Positions 45,112 to 54,169 of a stretch of 64,000 nucleotides of DNA are shown here, piece by piece; the stretch's first letter is position 1; every line of letters begins with the position of its first letter. The notes beneath the pieces are model-generated. The model was not told the DNA's origin and did not search any database. It saw only the letters and a program-made list of their open reading frames with translations. The DNA is from Burkholderiaceae bacterium (GTDB lineage Bacteria > Pseudomonadota > Gammaproteobacteria > Burkholderiales > Burkholderiaceae_C), in the NCBI GenBank assembly GCA_913776825.1, contig CAJYPV010000026.1, positions 372,001 through 436,000 of the forward strand. The letters run 5' to 3'. A program made the position numbers and the translations under genes.

Positions 45112-45666
45112 TCAGACGGCCGCGCGTTTGGACGCACGTGCGGTCTGGCTGGTCTTCAACGCCGTCGTGGTGACGGTGTTGACATTGTTTTCAACGATCT
45201 CGCTGGCTTGCTTCACGGCCTTTTGCATGCTCTCGTAAGCATTGTTGGCCGCGGCCACCGCAGACTTCACCAAAGCAACAGCATTTTCCGTGCCAGCGGG
45301 CGCGTTCTTGGTGACGTTATCGACCACCGAGCCGAACTTGTCTTGCGCATCCGCCATCTGGGACTCGGCCAGCTTGGCGAATTCCGACGTCGTGGCGGTG
45401 GTGATGTCGTAGACGTGGCGGCTGTAGGCGACGGCCTTTTCAGCGGACGGCTGCAGCAGCGAGGCCTGCAGGGCCATCAGCTCTTGCGCGTCCTTGATCG
45501 ACAGCGCGGTCTGCGCGGTTTCGGCCGCTTCGCTGAGCGCGGTGCGGGCCACTTGCAGATTGAGCTCCACCAGCTTCTCGACGCCTTCGAAGGCCTTGCT
45601 CGTCAGGCCGAACAGGGCGTTGAGCTGGCTCTTTTGGGCGGCGATCAGTTGTTCAGGGGTCAGCAT
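45112..45666 (-). CDS. phaP: Phasin family protein (PHB granule surface)
   Basis: 184 residues. Starts [22 protein letters not shown], with the phasin_2 helical core ([33 protein letters not shown]) and an Ala/Lys-rich end. Phasins coat polyhydroxybutyrate granules and set their size and number. Strong AGGAGA ribosome binding site, strong promoter and a PhaR-type operator lie upstream. A high-expression gene by all signs. Confidence 0.93.
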   Translation of the reverse strand: MLTPEQLIAAQKSQLNALFGLTSKAFEGVEKLVELNLQVARTALSEAAETAQTALSIKDAQELMALQASLLQPSAEKAVAYSRHVYDITTATTSEFAKLAESQMADAQDKFGSVVDNVTKNAPAGTENAVALVKSAVAAANNAYESMQKAVKQASEIVENNVNTVTTTALKTSQTARASKRAAV

Positions 45667-45805
45667 GCGAAATCTCCTAGAGGATTGAATTCAGATTGAC
45701 AGCCCAGACACGGCAGGCTGATGGCCGATTGCGAGCGCCTGGAGCAGGTCGGGCCTGTGTGGCGGTGGACCGGCTGGTTGTTTGCTGCGCTGCAACATGA
45801 AACCA

Positions 45806-45833
45806 AGTATAGGACCGACATCGGAGATTGCAA
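45806..45833 (-). promoter_or_regulatory. Sigma-70 promoter of the phasin gene
   Basis: On the minus strand TTGCAA (45833-45828), a 16-bp spacer, and TATACT (45811-45806). Both boxes are close to consensus. Confidence 0.6.
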
Positions 45834-45840
45834 GCACTTT

Positions 45841-45857
45841 TTGCTGCAATGCAGCAA
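45841..45857. promoter_or_regulatory. PhaR-type operator
   Basis: A perfect palindrome TTGCTGCA-A-TGCAGCAA, containing CTGC-N3-GCAG, the PhaR recognition pattern described for PHB regulators. It lies 7 bp upstream of the -35 box of the phasin promoter. Confidence 0.65.
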
Positions 45858-45980
45858 TAGCCTGGAAGCGCCTGTTGGCGGGCTCTCCAGGCCTGTCGAG
45901 CGCATCCAATTCCGCTGAGCACCCACGCTTTTGCCGGATCGGTCGGGCAGGGCGCCCGCGCGCCGGTTAACGTCGCGGTC

Positions 45981-46988
45981 ATGCGTGCGTTCCATTACGA
46001 CCATCAGACGCTGGCGCTGCCGCCGGGTCATCGATTTCCTCAATCCAAATACCAGATGCTTCGTGAGCGGCTGGAGCGCGATCCCGGTCTGCTGCGCCTG
46101 CAGGTCGCGGAGCCCGCGACGCCGGACGTGCTGTCGCTGGTCCACACGCCGGATTACATCGATGCGGTCCTGCACGGCACGCTCAGCCCGGCGGCGCAGC
46201 GCGAAATCGGCTTTCCCTGGGGCCCGAGCCTGCCGCGCCGGTCCTTGTTCTCGGTCGGCGCCACGATGGATGCCGCGCGCGCCGCACTGGAAGAGGGCGT
46301 CGCCGCCAGCCTGGCGGGCGGCACGCACCATGCGTATGCCGACAAGGGCAGCGGCTTTTGCGTGTTCAACGATGTGGCGGTCGCCGCGCGCGTGATGCAG
46401 GCGGCCCACCATCGGCGCTCGACGGCGAATGGGGCGAGCACCCCGTCGGCCTTGCGCGTGCTGGTGATCGATCTCGATGTGCATCAAGGCAATGGCACCG
46501 CCAGCATCTTTGCGCAGGACGAGTCCGTCTTCACCCTGTCGCTGCACGGCGAGAAGAACTTCCCGTTCCGCAAGGAGCGCAGCGATCTGGATGTCGGCCT
46601 GCCCGATGGATGTGGCGACGAGGTCTACCTGCGCGCGCTCGACGAGGCGCTGGCCACCGTCTGGCAACGCGTGGCCGATCACCCGCCGGGCCTGGCCTTC
46701 TACCTCGCCGGCGCGGATCCGCACGAAGGCGACCGGCTCGGCCGATTGAAACTCACTGCGGATGGCCTGCTCGCGCGCGACCGCCGGGTGCTGGCCGACC
46801 TCTTCGACCGCCGCATCCCGGTGGCGATCAGCATGGCGGGCGGCTATGGCGAGGACTTGTCGGTGACGGTGGATGTCCAGCAGCGCACGCTGGAAGCAGC
46901 GGCGCAGTCCTGGCAGCGCTGGCAGGATCGGACAGCGCAGGAGCAGACCGCTGACGAACATGGCTGGCACGAGTCGGCATCGCCGTGA
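45981..46988 (+). CDS. Histone deacetylase family protein
   Basis: A 335-residue zinc amidohydrolase of the class II-like bacterial HDAC family. HTPDYIDAVLHG, GGTHHAYADKGSGFCVFND (the HH dyad) and VIDLDVHQGNGTASIF (zinc Asp/His) lie in order, then YLAGADPHEGDRLG with the second zinc Asp and GGYGEDL. Acts on acetylated small molecules such as polyamines, or on acetoin-type substrates, in other bacteria; the substrate here is unknown. It is followed by a thioesterase and a nitroreductase on the same strand. Confidence 0.93.
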   Translation: MRAFHYDHQTLALPPGHRFPQSKYQMLRERLERDPGLLRLQVAEPATPDVLSLVHTPDYIDAVLHGTLSPAAQREIGFPWGPSLPRRSLFSVGATMDAARAALEEGVAASLAGGTHHAYADKGSGFCVFNDVAVAARVMQAAHHRRSTANGASTPSALRVLVIDLDVHQGNGTASIFAQDESVFTLSLHGEKNFPFRKERSDLDVGLPDGCGDEVYLRALDEALATVWQRVADHPPGLAFYLAGADPHEGDRLGRLKLTADGLLARDRRVLADLFDRRIPVAISMAGGYGEDLSVTVDVQQRTLEAAAQSWQRWQDRTAQEQTADEHGWHESASP

Positions 46989-47054
46989 TGCAGCACTGCC
47001 CAACGGTTGCGCAGGCGACAGCGCTCGGCGGAACGCAATGGAAAAATCGTCGCC

Positions 47055-47501
47055 ATGAGTGACGACCGTCCCACCCCCGAGCCGCGCAGCGCCTTCGCCC
47101 GGTTCATTCCGGTGCCCACGCGCTGGATGGACAACGACCTGTACGGCCACCTCAACAACGTCATCTACTACAGCCTGTTCGACACGGCGGTAAACCGCTA
47201 CCTGATCGAGCAGGGCGCGCTGGACCCGCACCATGGCGCGGTCATCGGCCTGGTGGTGGAGACACACTGCAATTACTTCGCCTCGCTGGCCTTTCCGCAG
47301 TCGATCGACGCCGGCCTGCGCGTCGCGCGGCGAGGCCGGTCCAGCGTGCGTTATGAGATCGGCCTGTTTGCCGAAGGCGAGGACCTCTGCGCCGCACGGG
47401 GTCACTTCGTGCATGTGTATGTGGATCGACAATCCCGTCGGCCCGTGGACGCCTTGCCCGCGGCTTACCTGACCGCCCTGGTTGCTTTGGAGAAGACATG
47501 A
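47055..47501 (+). CDS. Acyl-CoA thioesterase, hotdog fold
   Basis: 148 residues from the ATG at 47055; an upstream in-frame start at 47007 is less likely. The motif TRWMDNDLYGHLNNVIYYSLFDTAVN is the 4-hydroxybenzoyl-CoA thioesterase signature, with the catalytic Asp in MDND. It ends in an ATGA overlap with the nitroreductase gene, so the two are co-translated. Confidence 0.92.
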   Translation: MSDDRPTPEPRSAFARFIPVPTRWMDNDLYGHLNNVIYYSLFDTAVNRYLIEQGALDPHHGAVIGLVVETHCNYFASLAFPQSIDAGLRVARRGRSSVRYEIGLFAEGEDLCAARGHFVHVYVDRQSRRPVDALPAAYLTALVALEKT

Positions 47502-48217
47502 GCCTGCCCGATCCGTTCCTGGTCCCCACCGATGCGCAGACCGCCGCGGTCGAGGCGGCCATTCAGACGCGTCACTCGATGCGTGCCTTCCTGCCCACGC
47601 CGGTCCCGCGCGACCTGATCGAGCGCATCCTGGACGTCGGGGCGCGGGCGCCATCCGGCACCAACACCCAGCCCTGGCAGGTGCATGTGCTGACCGGCGC
47701 GGCCAAGGACCGTCTGGCCGATCGCATCCAGTCCTGTTATGACGATCCGGACGCGCTGGCCACCCACACCGAGGAATACGCCTACTACCCGCGCGAATGG
47801 GTCTCGCCCTACATCGACCGCCGCCGCAAGGTGGGCTGGGACCTGTACGGCCTGCTGGGCATCACCAAGTCGGACAAGCTGCGCATGCATGAACAGCACG
47901 GCCGCAATTACCGCTTCTTCGACGCACCGGTCGGCCTGATGTTCACCATCGACCGGGTGATGCGCCAGGGCAGCTGGCTGGACTACGGCATGTTCCTGCA
48001 GAACATCATGATCGCCGCGCGCGCCCATGGGCTGCACACCTGCCCGCAAGCGGCCTTCACGCAGTTTCACCGCCTGATCGCCGAAGACCTCGGCCTGGGG
48101 CCGGAGCAGATGCTGGTCTGCGGCATGTCGCTGGGATATGCCGATCCCGATGCGGTGGAAAACACGCTCGTGACCGAGCGCGAGCCGGTGAGCGGCTTCA
48201 CCCGTTTCCTGGAATGA
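47498..48217 (+). CDS. Nitroreductase family protein
   Basis: 239 residues. FMN-binding motif RHSMRAFLPTPVPRDLI near the N-terminus, ARAPSGTNTQPWQVHVL, and SWLDYGMFLQNIMIAARA near residue 150. NAD(P)H-dependent reduction of nitro or quinone substrates is the family activity. Overlaps the thioesterase stop by 4 bp. Confidence 0.93.
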   Translation: MSLPDPFLVPTDAQTAAVEAAIQTRHSMRAFLPTPVPRDLIERILDVGARAPSGTNTQPWQVHVLTGAAKDRLADRIQSCYDDPDALATHTEEYAYYPREWVSPYIDRRRKVGWDLYGLLGITKSDKLRMHEQHGRNYRFFDAPVGLMFTIDRVMRQGSWLDYGMFLQNIMIAARAHGLHTCPQAAFTQFHRLIAEDLGLGPEQMLVCGMSLGYADPDAVENTLVTEREPVSGFTRFLE

Positions 48218-48388
48218 CCGGCACTGTCGCGGACGGTCTGCGCGAGTGACCGACCTCGCGCCCGGGCATGGCGGCAGGTCGTCGTGGGCGGGCGATCCGC
48301 GATCCTGAAGTCACCGGATCCGGTCGGGTGGGGCCCGAGGCATCCTCCACAATGGTCCCGTCTATCCGATGGCGACAAGGAGACCGAG

Positions 48389-49408
48389 ATGAGCATGAGT
48401 CCCACCCCACCCAGCCAGGCCGGCGACCGGCCCCAGGTCCTGGTGGCCCGCAAGACCTTCGACGACATCGTCGACCGGCTGCGCCCTCATTTCGAGGTGG
48501 AGACGAACGACACGGATCTGCCCTGGCCGCAGGACGAGCTGATCCGGCGCCTGCAAGGCAAGGCCGGCGTCTACATCAGCGGCAGCGACAAGATCGACGC
48601 CAAACTGCTGGACGCCTGCCCCGACCTGCGCGTGGTCTGCACCATGGCGGTGGGCTACAACAACATCGATGTCGAGGCCTGCAGCCAGCGCGGCGTGCTG
48701 GTCACCAATGCGCCGGATGTGCTCACCGAGACCACCGCCGACTTCGGCTTCGCGCTGATGATGGCGACCGCGCGCCGCATCACCGAAAGCGAACACTTCC
48801 TGCGTGCCGGTCGTTGGCAACACTGGTCGGTGACCATGTTCGCGGGCGCCGACATCCATGGCGCCACGCTCGGCGTGCTGGGCATGGGGCGCATCGGCGC
48901 GGCGATCGCGCGGCGCGGACACCTCGGCTTCGGCATGCCGGTGATCTATCACAACCGCAGTCGACTGCCAGCCGACCAGGAAGCGCCGCTGGGCGCGCAA
49001 TGGGTCGAGAAGGACGAGCTGCTGCAGCGGGCCGATCATCTCGTGATCGTCGTCCCCTACAGCGCGGCATCTCATCACCTGATCGGCCAGCGGGAGCTGA
49101 AGCTCATGAAGCCGACCGCGACGCTGGTCAACATCGCTCGCGGCGGTGTCGTCGACGATGCGGCCCTGGCCGCCGAGCTGAAGGCCGGCACCATCGCCGC
49201 GGCGGGCCTGGACGTCTTCGAAGGCGAGCCCACGGTCCACCCCGACCTGCTCACTTGCGAGAACGTGGTCCTGACGCCGCATATCGCCAGCGCGACCGTG
49301 GCCACCCGACGTGCCATGAGCGCGCTGGCGGTGGATAACCTCATCCTCGCGCTGACGGGGGGGGGGGCGAAGACGCCGTTGAATGCTGGGCAGTTGAAGG
49401 CGCGCTGA
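48389..49408 (+). CDS. 2-hydroxyacid dehydrogenase, glyoxylate/hydroxypyruvate reductase type
   Basis: 339 residues from the ATG at 48389, with AAGGAG 8 bases upstream. GMGRIGAAIARR is the NAD(P) loop; VNIARGGVVDD, VFEGEPTVHPD and LTPHIASATVATR carry the catalytic Arg, Glu and His. CTMAVGYNNIDVEA matches glyoxylate reductases. Near the C-terminus the codons for LTGGGAK contain a run of 11 G at 49357-49367; a slip would change only the last ~15 residues. Confidence 0.92.
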   Translation: MSMSPTPPSQAGDRPQVLVARKTFDDIVDRLRPHFEVETNDTDLPWPQDELIRRLQGKAGVYISGSDKIDAKLLDACPDLRVVCTMAVGYNNIDVEACSQRGVLVTNAPDVLTETTADFGFALMMATARRITESEHFLRAGRWQHWSVTMFAGADIHGATLGVLGMGRIGAAIARRGHLGFGMPVIYHNRSRLPADQEAPLGAQWVEKDELLQRADHLVIVVPYSAASHHLIGQRELKLMKPTATLVNIARGGVVDDAALAAELKAGTIAAAGLDVFEGEPTVHPDLLTCENVVLTPHIASATVATRRAMSALAVDNLILALTGGGAKTPLNAGQLKAR

Positions 49409-49463
49409 GCGGGTTCTGGCGCGGGGGCGTGGGGCCGGCTGCTTTGGGGGACGCTGCCCTGCG

Positions 49464-49576
49464 GTCGACCGAGCGCGACCGCCGCTGCCGGCAGCCCTCT
49501 GCGCTCAGACGCGTTCGCATTCGCTTCGAGGGCCGCCGGCAGCGGCGGTCTTTTGTGAGATCGCTTTCTCTGCGTG
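49464..49576. repeat. Hairpin repeat, copy 1
   Basis: A 113-bp unit repeated at 49616-49728 (152-bp period). It forms a 22-bp stem: GACCGCCGCTGCCGGC (49477-49492) pairs perfectly with 49535-49550, and inside it GCCCTC pairs with GAGGGC across one A/C mismatch. The loop is 28 nt. TTTT follows the stem on the plus strand, so it may also end transcription of the dehydrogenase gene. Confidence 0.75.
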
Positions 49577-49615
49577 TTGCCTGCGGTTGTGATGTGGGTG
49601 CCGCTGCTCTCGTGC

Positions 49616-49728
49616 GTCGACCGAGCGCGACCGCCGCAGCCGGCAGCCCTCTGCGCTCAGACGCGTTCGCATTCGCTTCGAGGGCCGCCGGCTGCAGCGG
49701 TCTTTCGTGAGATCGCTTTCTCTGCGTG
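49616..49728. repeat. Hairpin repeat, copy 2
   Basis: The same unit with the outer stem GACCGCCGCAGCCGGC (49629-49644) against 49687-49702. The T-to-A change in one arm relative to copy 1 is matched by A-to-T in the other arm; one further base (A for G) is unpaired. A third, partial copy (TCGTGAGATCGCTTTC) lies at 49763-49778. Confidence 0.75.
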
Positions 49729-49850
49729 GTGGGTGCGGTTGTGGTGTGGGGGGAGGCTGCTCTCGTGAGATCGCTTTCCCGGTGCTTGCTTGGGTGTTGG
49801 GAGCGCCGAGTTGCGCACGAGAGGCGGGCCGGGCGGGCGACAATCAGCGC

Positions 49851-51302
49851 ATGACATTCGCTGAACTGCTGACGTTGGGCCTGTCGGTCCTGATCGTGAT
49901 CCTGCTCGTGATGGTGCTGTTGGCGCAACGTCGCCAGGCCAGCAGTGGGTCGGAGCAGGAGCCGCTGGGGCCCCTGGTTCAGCAATCAGGCGAGCGACTG
50001 GAGCGTGGCCTGAGAGACGAGCTCAATCGGGTCAATGTCGGCCTGCGCGAGGAAATGACCCGCGCCAACAGTCAGCTGCGTCAGGAAACCCTCGCGACGC
50101 TGACCCAGTTCCAGCAAGCGCTGCTGGCCCAAGGCGGAGACGTCGCCCGCACCCAGAACGAACAGATCGACAGCTTCCGCGTGCAGCTCGCCGCGCTGCA
50201 GCAGGCGCTGGGGCAGCAGGCCGCCACGGCGCGCGAAGCACAGGATGCCGCCGGCGCACGACTGGCCAGCCTGATGACCGAGCAGTTGCAAGCCCTCGGC
50301 CAGCGCAACGAGGCCGGCTTGGCCGAAACCCGTCGCACCGTCGAAGCACGCTTGCAGGCCATCCAGCAGGACAACGAGAAAAAGCTCGAACAGATGCGGG
50401 CCACCGTGGACGAGAAACTCCACGCCACGCTGGAACATCGCCTCGGCGAAAGCTTCAAGCAGGTGGCCGAACGGCTGGAACAGGTCTATCGCGGGCTCGG
50501 TGAAATGCAGACGCTGGCGCGCGATGTCGGCTCGCTCAATCGCGTGCTGACCAATGTGAAGACCCGCGGCATCTTCGGCGAAGTGCAACTGGCGGGTCTG
50601 CTGGAACAGGTCTTCACGCCCGAGCAGTACGCCGCCAACGTCGAGACGCTGCCCGGCAGTGGCGCCCGCGTGGAATTCGCGTTGAAGCTGCCCGGTCAGC
50701 GTGAAGACGGCAAGCCGCTCTGGCTGCCGATCGACGCCAAGTTCCCGCGCGAAGACTACGAGCGACTCGTCGAGGCCCAGGAGCGCGCCGATGCGCCCGC
50801 CGCCGAGCTCTCCGCCCGCGCCATCGAAACCCGCCTGCGGCTGGAAGCCAAGACCATCCGCGAGAAATACCTCGGCCCGCCCCACACCACCGACTTCGCC
50901 CTGCTGTTCCTGCCCACCGAAGGGCTCTATGCCGAAGCGCTGCGCCGACCCGGCCTGACCGAATCGCTGCAGCGCGAGCACAAGGTGATGCTGGTCGGCC
51001 CCACCACGCTGCTGGCGACGCTGTCCAGCCTGCAGATGGGCTTCCGCACGCTGGCGCTGGAAAAGCGCTCCGCCGAGGTCTGGGAAGTGCTATCCGCCGT
51101 CAAGACCGAATTCGGCAAGTTCGGCGATGTGCTGGCCAAGACCAAGAAGAAGCTGGAAGAAGCCAGCAACACGATTGACGCCGCCGAGGTCCGCACCCGA
51201 GCGATGACCCGCCGCCTCAAGACGGTCGAGGCGCTGCCCGAAGACCAGATGTCCCGCGTGCTGCAGCTCGGACAGATCGACGACGAAGGCCTTGCCGGAT
51301 GA
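49851..51302 (+). CDS. rmuC: DNA recombination protein RmuC
   Basis: 483 residues from the ATG at 49851. One N-terminal membrane helix (LLTLGLSVLIVILLVMVLLA), a long Gln/Glu-rich coiled coil (to ~residue 220) and the RmuC nuclease-like domain: GNVKTRGIFGEVQLA-type block NVKTRGIFGEVQLAGLLEQ, WLPIDAKFPREDYERL and KYLGPPHTTDFALLFLPTE. RmuC restrains inversions between short inverted repeats. Its gene directly follows the hairpin repeats described above (position only). Overlaps the MFS gene by 4 bp. Confidence 0.94.
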   Translation: MTFAELLTLGLSVLIVILLVMVLLAQRRQASSGSEQEPLGPLVQQSGERLERGLRDELNRVNVGLREEMTRANSQLRQETLATLTQFQQALLAQGGDVARTQNEQIDSFRVQLAALQQALGQQAATAREAQDAAGARLASLMTEQLQALGQRNEAGLAETRRTVEARLQAIQQDNEKKLEQMRATVDEKLHATLEHRLGESFKQVAERLEQVYRGLGEMQTLARDVGSLNRVLTNVKTRGIFGEVQLAGLLEQVFTPEQYAANVETLPGSGARVEFALKLPGQREDGKPLWLPIDAKFPREDYERLVEAQERADAPAAELSARAIETRLRLEAKTIREKYLGPPHTTDFALLFLPTEGLYAEALRRPGLTESLQREHKVMLVGPTTLLATLSSLQMGFRTLALEKRSAEVWEVLSAVKTEFGKFGDVLAKTKKKLEEASNTIDAAEVRTRAMTRRLKTVEALPEDQMSRVLQLGQIDDEGLAG

Positions 51303-52570
51303 GCGCCCCCGGGCCCGTCTCCCCGCCCGCCTCGGCCCACGCGCCTGCGGGCGCGGACGAGCCCGTTCCCGGCGCGCATCCCGACTCGCCCATCGGGCCG
51401 CCGCCCAATCTTCGCCAAGCCTTCCCTGCGGTCATCGCCACCCTGGTCGCGGTCCATGCCTGCATGGCCACGACGCGGGTCGCGGCCAGCTTGTGGGTGC
51501 TCAGTCGCGGCTATGGCGAATGGACTGTTGGCGTGCTGCTCAGCCTGTTTGCGGTGGCGCCGATCGGGATGTCGCTGTGGGCCGGTCGGCTGGCCGATCG
51601 CTTCGGCTTTCATCGTCCGGTCGGGATCGGCGTGCTGATGGCGCTGGCCGGCGCGCTGTTGTCGCTCGCCGCGCTGCCGTTCAAGGCGGTCTGGCTGATC
51701 GGTCTCGGCTGCCTGCTGTGCGGCGGCGCGATCTCGGTGGCCGCCGTGGCCATTCAGCGCGAAGCCGGGCTGCTCGCGGCCGATCCCTCCCAGCTCAAGC
51801 GCGTGTTCAGCTGGGTCGCCCTGGGCCCGGCGCTGTCCAACGCGCTGGCGCCGGTGATCGCGGGCATCCTGATCGATACGGCCGGCTACTGGGCCGCGTT
51901 CTCACTGGCGGTGGTGCTGCCGGTGGTGGCCTGGCGGATCGCGCTGCGCGTGCCGCGCCATCCACCGCGAGAAGCCGCCACCACCGTCCAGGCGCGCCCG
52001 GCCTGGGACCTGCTGCGCGATCCCGCGCTGCGCTACCTGCTGCTGGTCAACATCGTGCTGTCCGCCTGCTGGGATGCCCACAGCTTCGTGGTGCCGGTGG
52101 TCGGCCATGCGAAGGGCTTGTCGGCGTCCAGCATCGGTCTGGTGCTGGGCAGCTTCGCCGCCGCAGCGACGGTGGTGCGACTCGCCATCGTGCGCTGGTC
52201 CCACCATCTGGACGAAGTCAAAGCCCTGCGCGTCGCGATGACCGTGGCCACGGTCACGCTGATGGCCTATGCCTGGCTGCCGGGCACGCCGGGATTGATG
52301 ATCGGCTCCGCCATCCTTGGCGTCGCGCTGGGATCGGTGCAGCCGATGGTGCTGGCCACCCTCCACCAGGTGACGCCGGTGGATCGGCATGGCCAGGCGC
52401 TCGGCCTGCGCATGTTGGCCACGAATGGCGCCACCGTCGCCATGCCGCTGGGCTTCGGCGTCCTGGCCAGCATCAGCGCGGCCGCCGCACCGCTGTGGCT
52501 GATGGCAGGGTTGCTGCTGGCCGCGCAATGGCCGGCCAAGCAGATCGGGGCGCTTCGGTCCCGCGGCTAG
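51299..52570 (+). CDS. MFS transporter
   Basis: 423 residues with ~12 membrane helices. The A-like motif between helices 2 and 3 reads WAGRLADRFGFHRPVGIG. The N-terminal ~45 residues are a Pro/Ala-rich cytoplasmic tail. A 12-helix proton-coupled exporter is likely; the substrate is unknown. ATGA overlap with rmuC. Confidence 0.9.
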   Translation: MSAPGPVSPPASAHAPAGADEPVPGAHPDSPIGPPPNLRQAFPAVIATLVAVHACMATTRVAASLWVLSRGYGEWTVGVLLSLFAVAPIGMSLWAGRLADRFGFHRPVGIGVLMALAGALLSLAALPFKAVWLIGLGCLLCGGAISVAAVAIQREAGLLAADPSQLKRVFSWVALGPALSNALAPVIAGILIDTAGYWAAFSLAVVLPVVAWRIALRVPRHPPREAATTVQARPAWDLLRDPALRYLLLVNIVLSACWDAHSFVVPVVGHAKGLSASSIGLVLGSFAAAATVVRLAIVRWSHHLDEVKALRVAMTVATVTLMAYAWLPGTPGLMIGSAILGVALGSVQPMVLATLHQVTPVDRHGQALGLRMLATNGATVAMPLGFGVLASISAAAAPLWLMAGLLLAAQWPAKQIGALRSRG

Positions 52571-53641
52571 GGACCGCCACGCGCGTGGCCCGGCGCGCCA
52601 GCGGGCGCTTTCGACGATCCATCCTGGCGCTCATCGGCCACCCTGCGCCGCGGCGGCCATTTGTCAACGCCTGGAAGCAGGGACGTCAGTTTGACGCCGC
52701 ACGCAGGACGGCCGCTCGGCGACGCATTTGAAACAGGCGGAGCGCGGGATTCTTTCGTCGGTCGACGCCATGGCCGCGTCGCGAGCGTTCGGTCCGACGC
52801 GGACGCTGCGCCAGCCTGGCACCTCTGAAAGCCCCATGGCGTGGGGCTTGGCGTCGTGGGACGCCGCTCCGGCGGAGCGGCGTTGAGCGGCCGAAAACCG
52901 CCGTCCGCGCGCCCGAGACACGTCTGAATACAAAAAAGTTATCGGGGTATTCCGCCCTGTTAACTCTTTCAGGTGGGGCTGCCTGACGCGAGGCTGACTT
53001 TCTACACTGGGACCCATGCTGATTCAAGACGGATCAGCGAGCGGTTCATCCGGCCAGCGCCCGCGCTGGGAATGAACAGGGAGAGACGCCGAAACCCGGC
53101 GCCTCATCGACCAACCGACCAGACCGACAGGAGTGCGTGGCATGCGGCAGTCGCCAGCGATCAGCGCCGAATTTGGCGGGCACCACTGCCCCGAGGCGCC
53201 CCGCGCCAGCGTTCGGGTCTCTGGTGTGAATGGTGTGAATGGTGGGAGCACCCGACCCATGCGCTCGCTGACCCGACGTCCCGGCACCGATTTCATGATC
53301 GTGTCCCCGTCTCGCCAAGTGGCTCAAGCCGCCAGGTGCGATCGGGATGCGATCCGACAGACACCTTCACCGGTAGCGACGGCGGAACGATCGGAGCGAG
53401 GCCATCCCGGCCCGTCTCGATTCACCGCCGGGAGAGGCGCCCTTGGACGCTGACACCGTGTGAAGTCCCTTCTTGCCAACCACCTCGTTTGGTAAGCCGG
53501 GGGGCCTGGGCCCGAACGGGCCCCCCGTTGATTCCCGCCGGTGCGAGCCGGCGGGTTTTTTTATTTCCGAGGCCGCCGCTACACTGCCTCTCTTCTCTCT
53601 GCATTCCTCGGCCGCCTCGCACAGAGGCCGTCGACGCTTCC
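52571..53641. other. 1-kb gene-poor region ending in a strong terminator; possible ncRNA or small gene
   Basis: No frame here has the codon bias of neighbouring genes. AT-richer DNA at about 52925-52975 looks like a promoter. A frame of 103 codons at 53142-53453 has a fair ribosome binding site (ACAGGAG) but weak third-position GC. It is followed by two stacked hairpins and a T-run (53499-53562). Whether the transcript is a small RNA, a leader or a small mRNA cannot be told. Confidence 0.4.
53534..53562 (+). terminator. Rho-independent terminator upstream of the DUF971 gene
   Basis: CCCGCCGG/CCGGCGGG with a 6-nt loop and T7 on the plus strand. An additional G/C hairpin (GGGGGGCC/GGCCCCCC) precedes it at 53499-53526. 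No confident gene lies upstream to be terminated. Confidence 0.8.
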
Positions 53642-54073
53642 ATGGCCGGCCTCGATTCCACCTCGCCTCTCCCGACCGACATCGTCGTGCACCAGCAGTC
53701 TCGCGTGCTGGAACTGGCGTTCACCGATGGCGCCCGCTTCCGCATTCCGTTCGAGCTGATGCGCGTCTGCAGCCCCTCCGCCGAAGTCCAGGGTCACGGC
53801 CCCGGCCAGGAAGTGCTGCAGACCGGCAAGCGCGAGATCCAGATCGTCGCCGTCCAGCAAGTCGGCCATTACGCGCTGCAGCCCTTGTTCTCCGACGGCC
53901 ACGAGAGCGGCCTGTTCACCTGGGCCTATCTCTATCAGCTCGGCCGCGACCAGGACCAGCTCATGCGCGATTACGAGGCGCGCCTCGCCGCCGCCGGCCT
54001 GGACCGGGACGCGCCCATGCCCACGAAGAACGCCGGTGGCCACGAGGGCCACGGTTGTGGCGGCGCGCACTGA
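53642..54073 (+). CDS. DUF971 protein (gamma-butyrobetaine hydroxylase-like N-terminal domain)
   Basis: 143 residues from the ATG at 53642. Pattern: RVLELAFTDGARFRIPFELMRV near residue 25, IQIVAVQQVGHYALQPLFSDGH and GLFTWAYLYQLG. DUF971 domains occur at the N-terminus of gamma-butyrobetaine hydroxylases and on their own in many bacteria near ubiE and Fe-S related genes. Histidine/glycine-rich tail (GGHEGHGCGGAH) may bind metal. Confidence 0.88.
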   Translation: MAGLDSTSPLPTDIVVHQQSRVLELAFTDGARFRIPFELMRVCSPSAEVQGHGPGQEVLQTGKREIQIVAVQQVGHYALQPLFSDGHESGLFTWAYLYQLGRDQDQLMRDYEARLAAAGLDRDAPMPTKNAGGHEGHGCGGAH

Positions 54074-54169
54074 GCCGCCCACGCGTGGCCGAGGCCGCGT
54101 CCGTCGTCTCAGCGCATTCACCTTCGAGCACCGCAGGCATCGCCGGCAGTTTGCAACCAGCAGTCGGCC

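Larger units (their letters stand above)
45667..45980. other. Intergenic control region between phasin and HDAC-like genes
   Basis: 314 bp between divergent genes. The phasin promoter and operator occupy 45806-45857. The remainder up to the ATG at 45981 must carry the promoter of the HDAC-like gene; nothing else is recognised. Confidence 0.5.
49409..49850. other. Intergenic region with long hairpin repeats
   Basis: About 440 bp between the dehydrogenase and rmuC. Two 113-bp hairpin repeats and a third partial copy fill most of it. Reading frames here are by-products of the repeats. Confidence 0.6.

Noticed and set aside
49409..49850. Possible CRISPR array, because of repeated segments
   Set aside because: Only two full copies, 113 bp each with a 152-bp period, and strong internal palindromes; no short regular repeats with unique spacers.
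53142..53453. 103-codon frame as a confident gene
   Set aside because: The ribosome binding site is fair, but third-position GC is much lower than in neighbouring genes and there is no recognisable domain. Kept only as a possibility in the region note.
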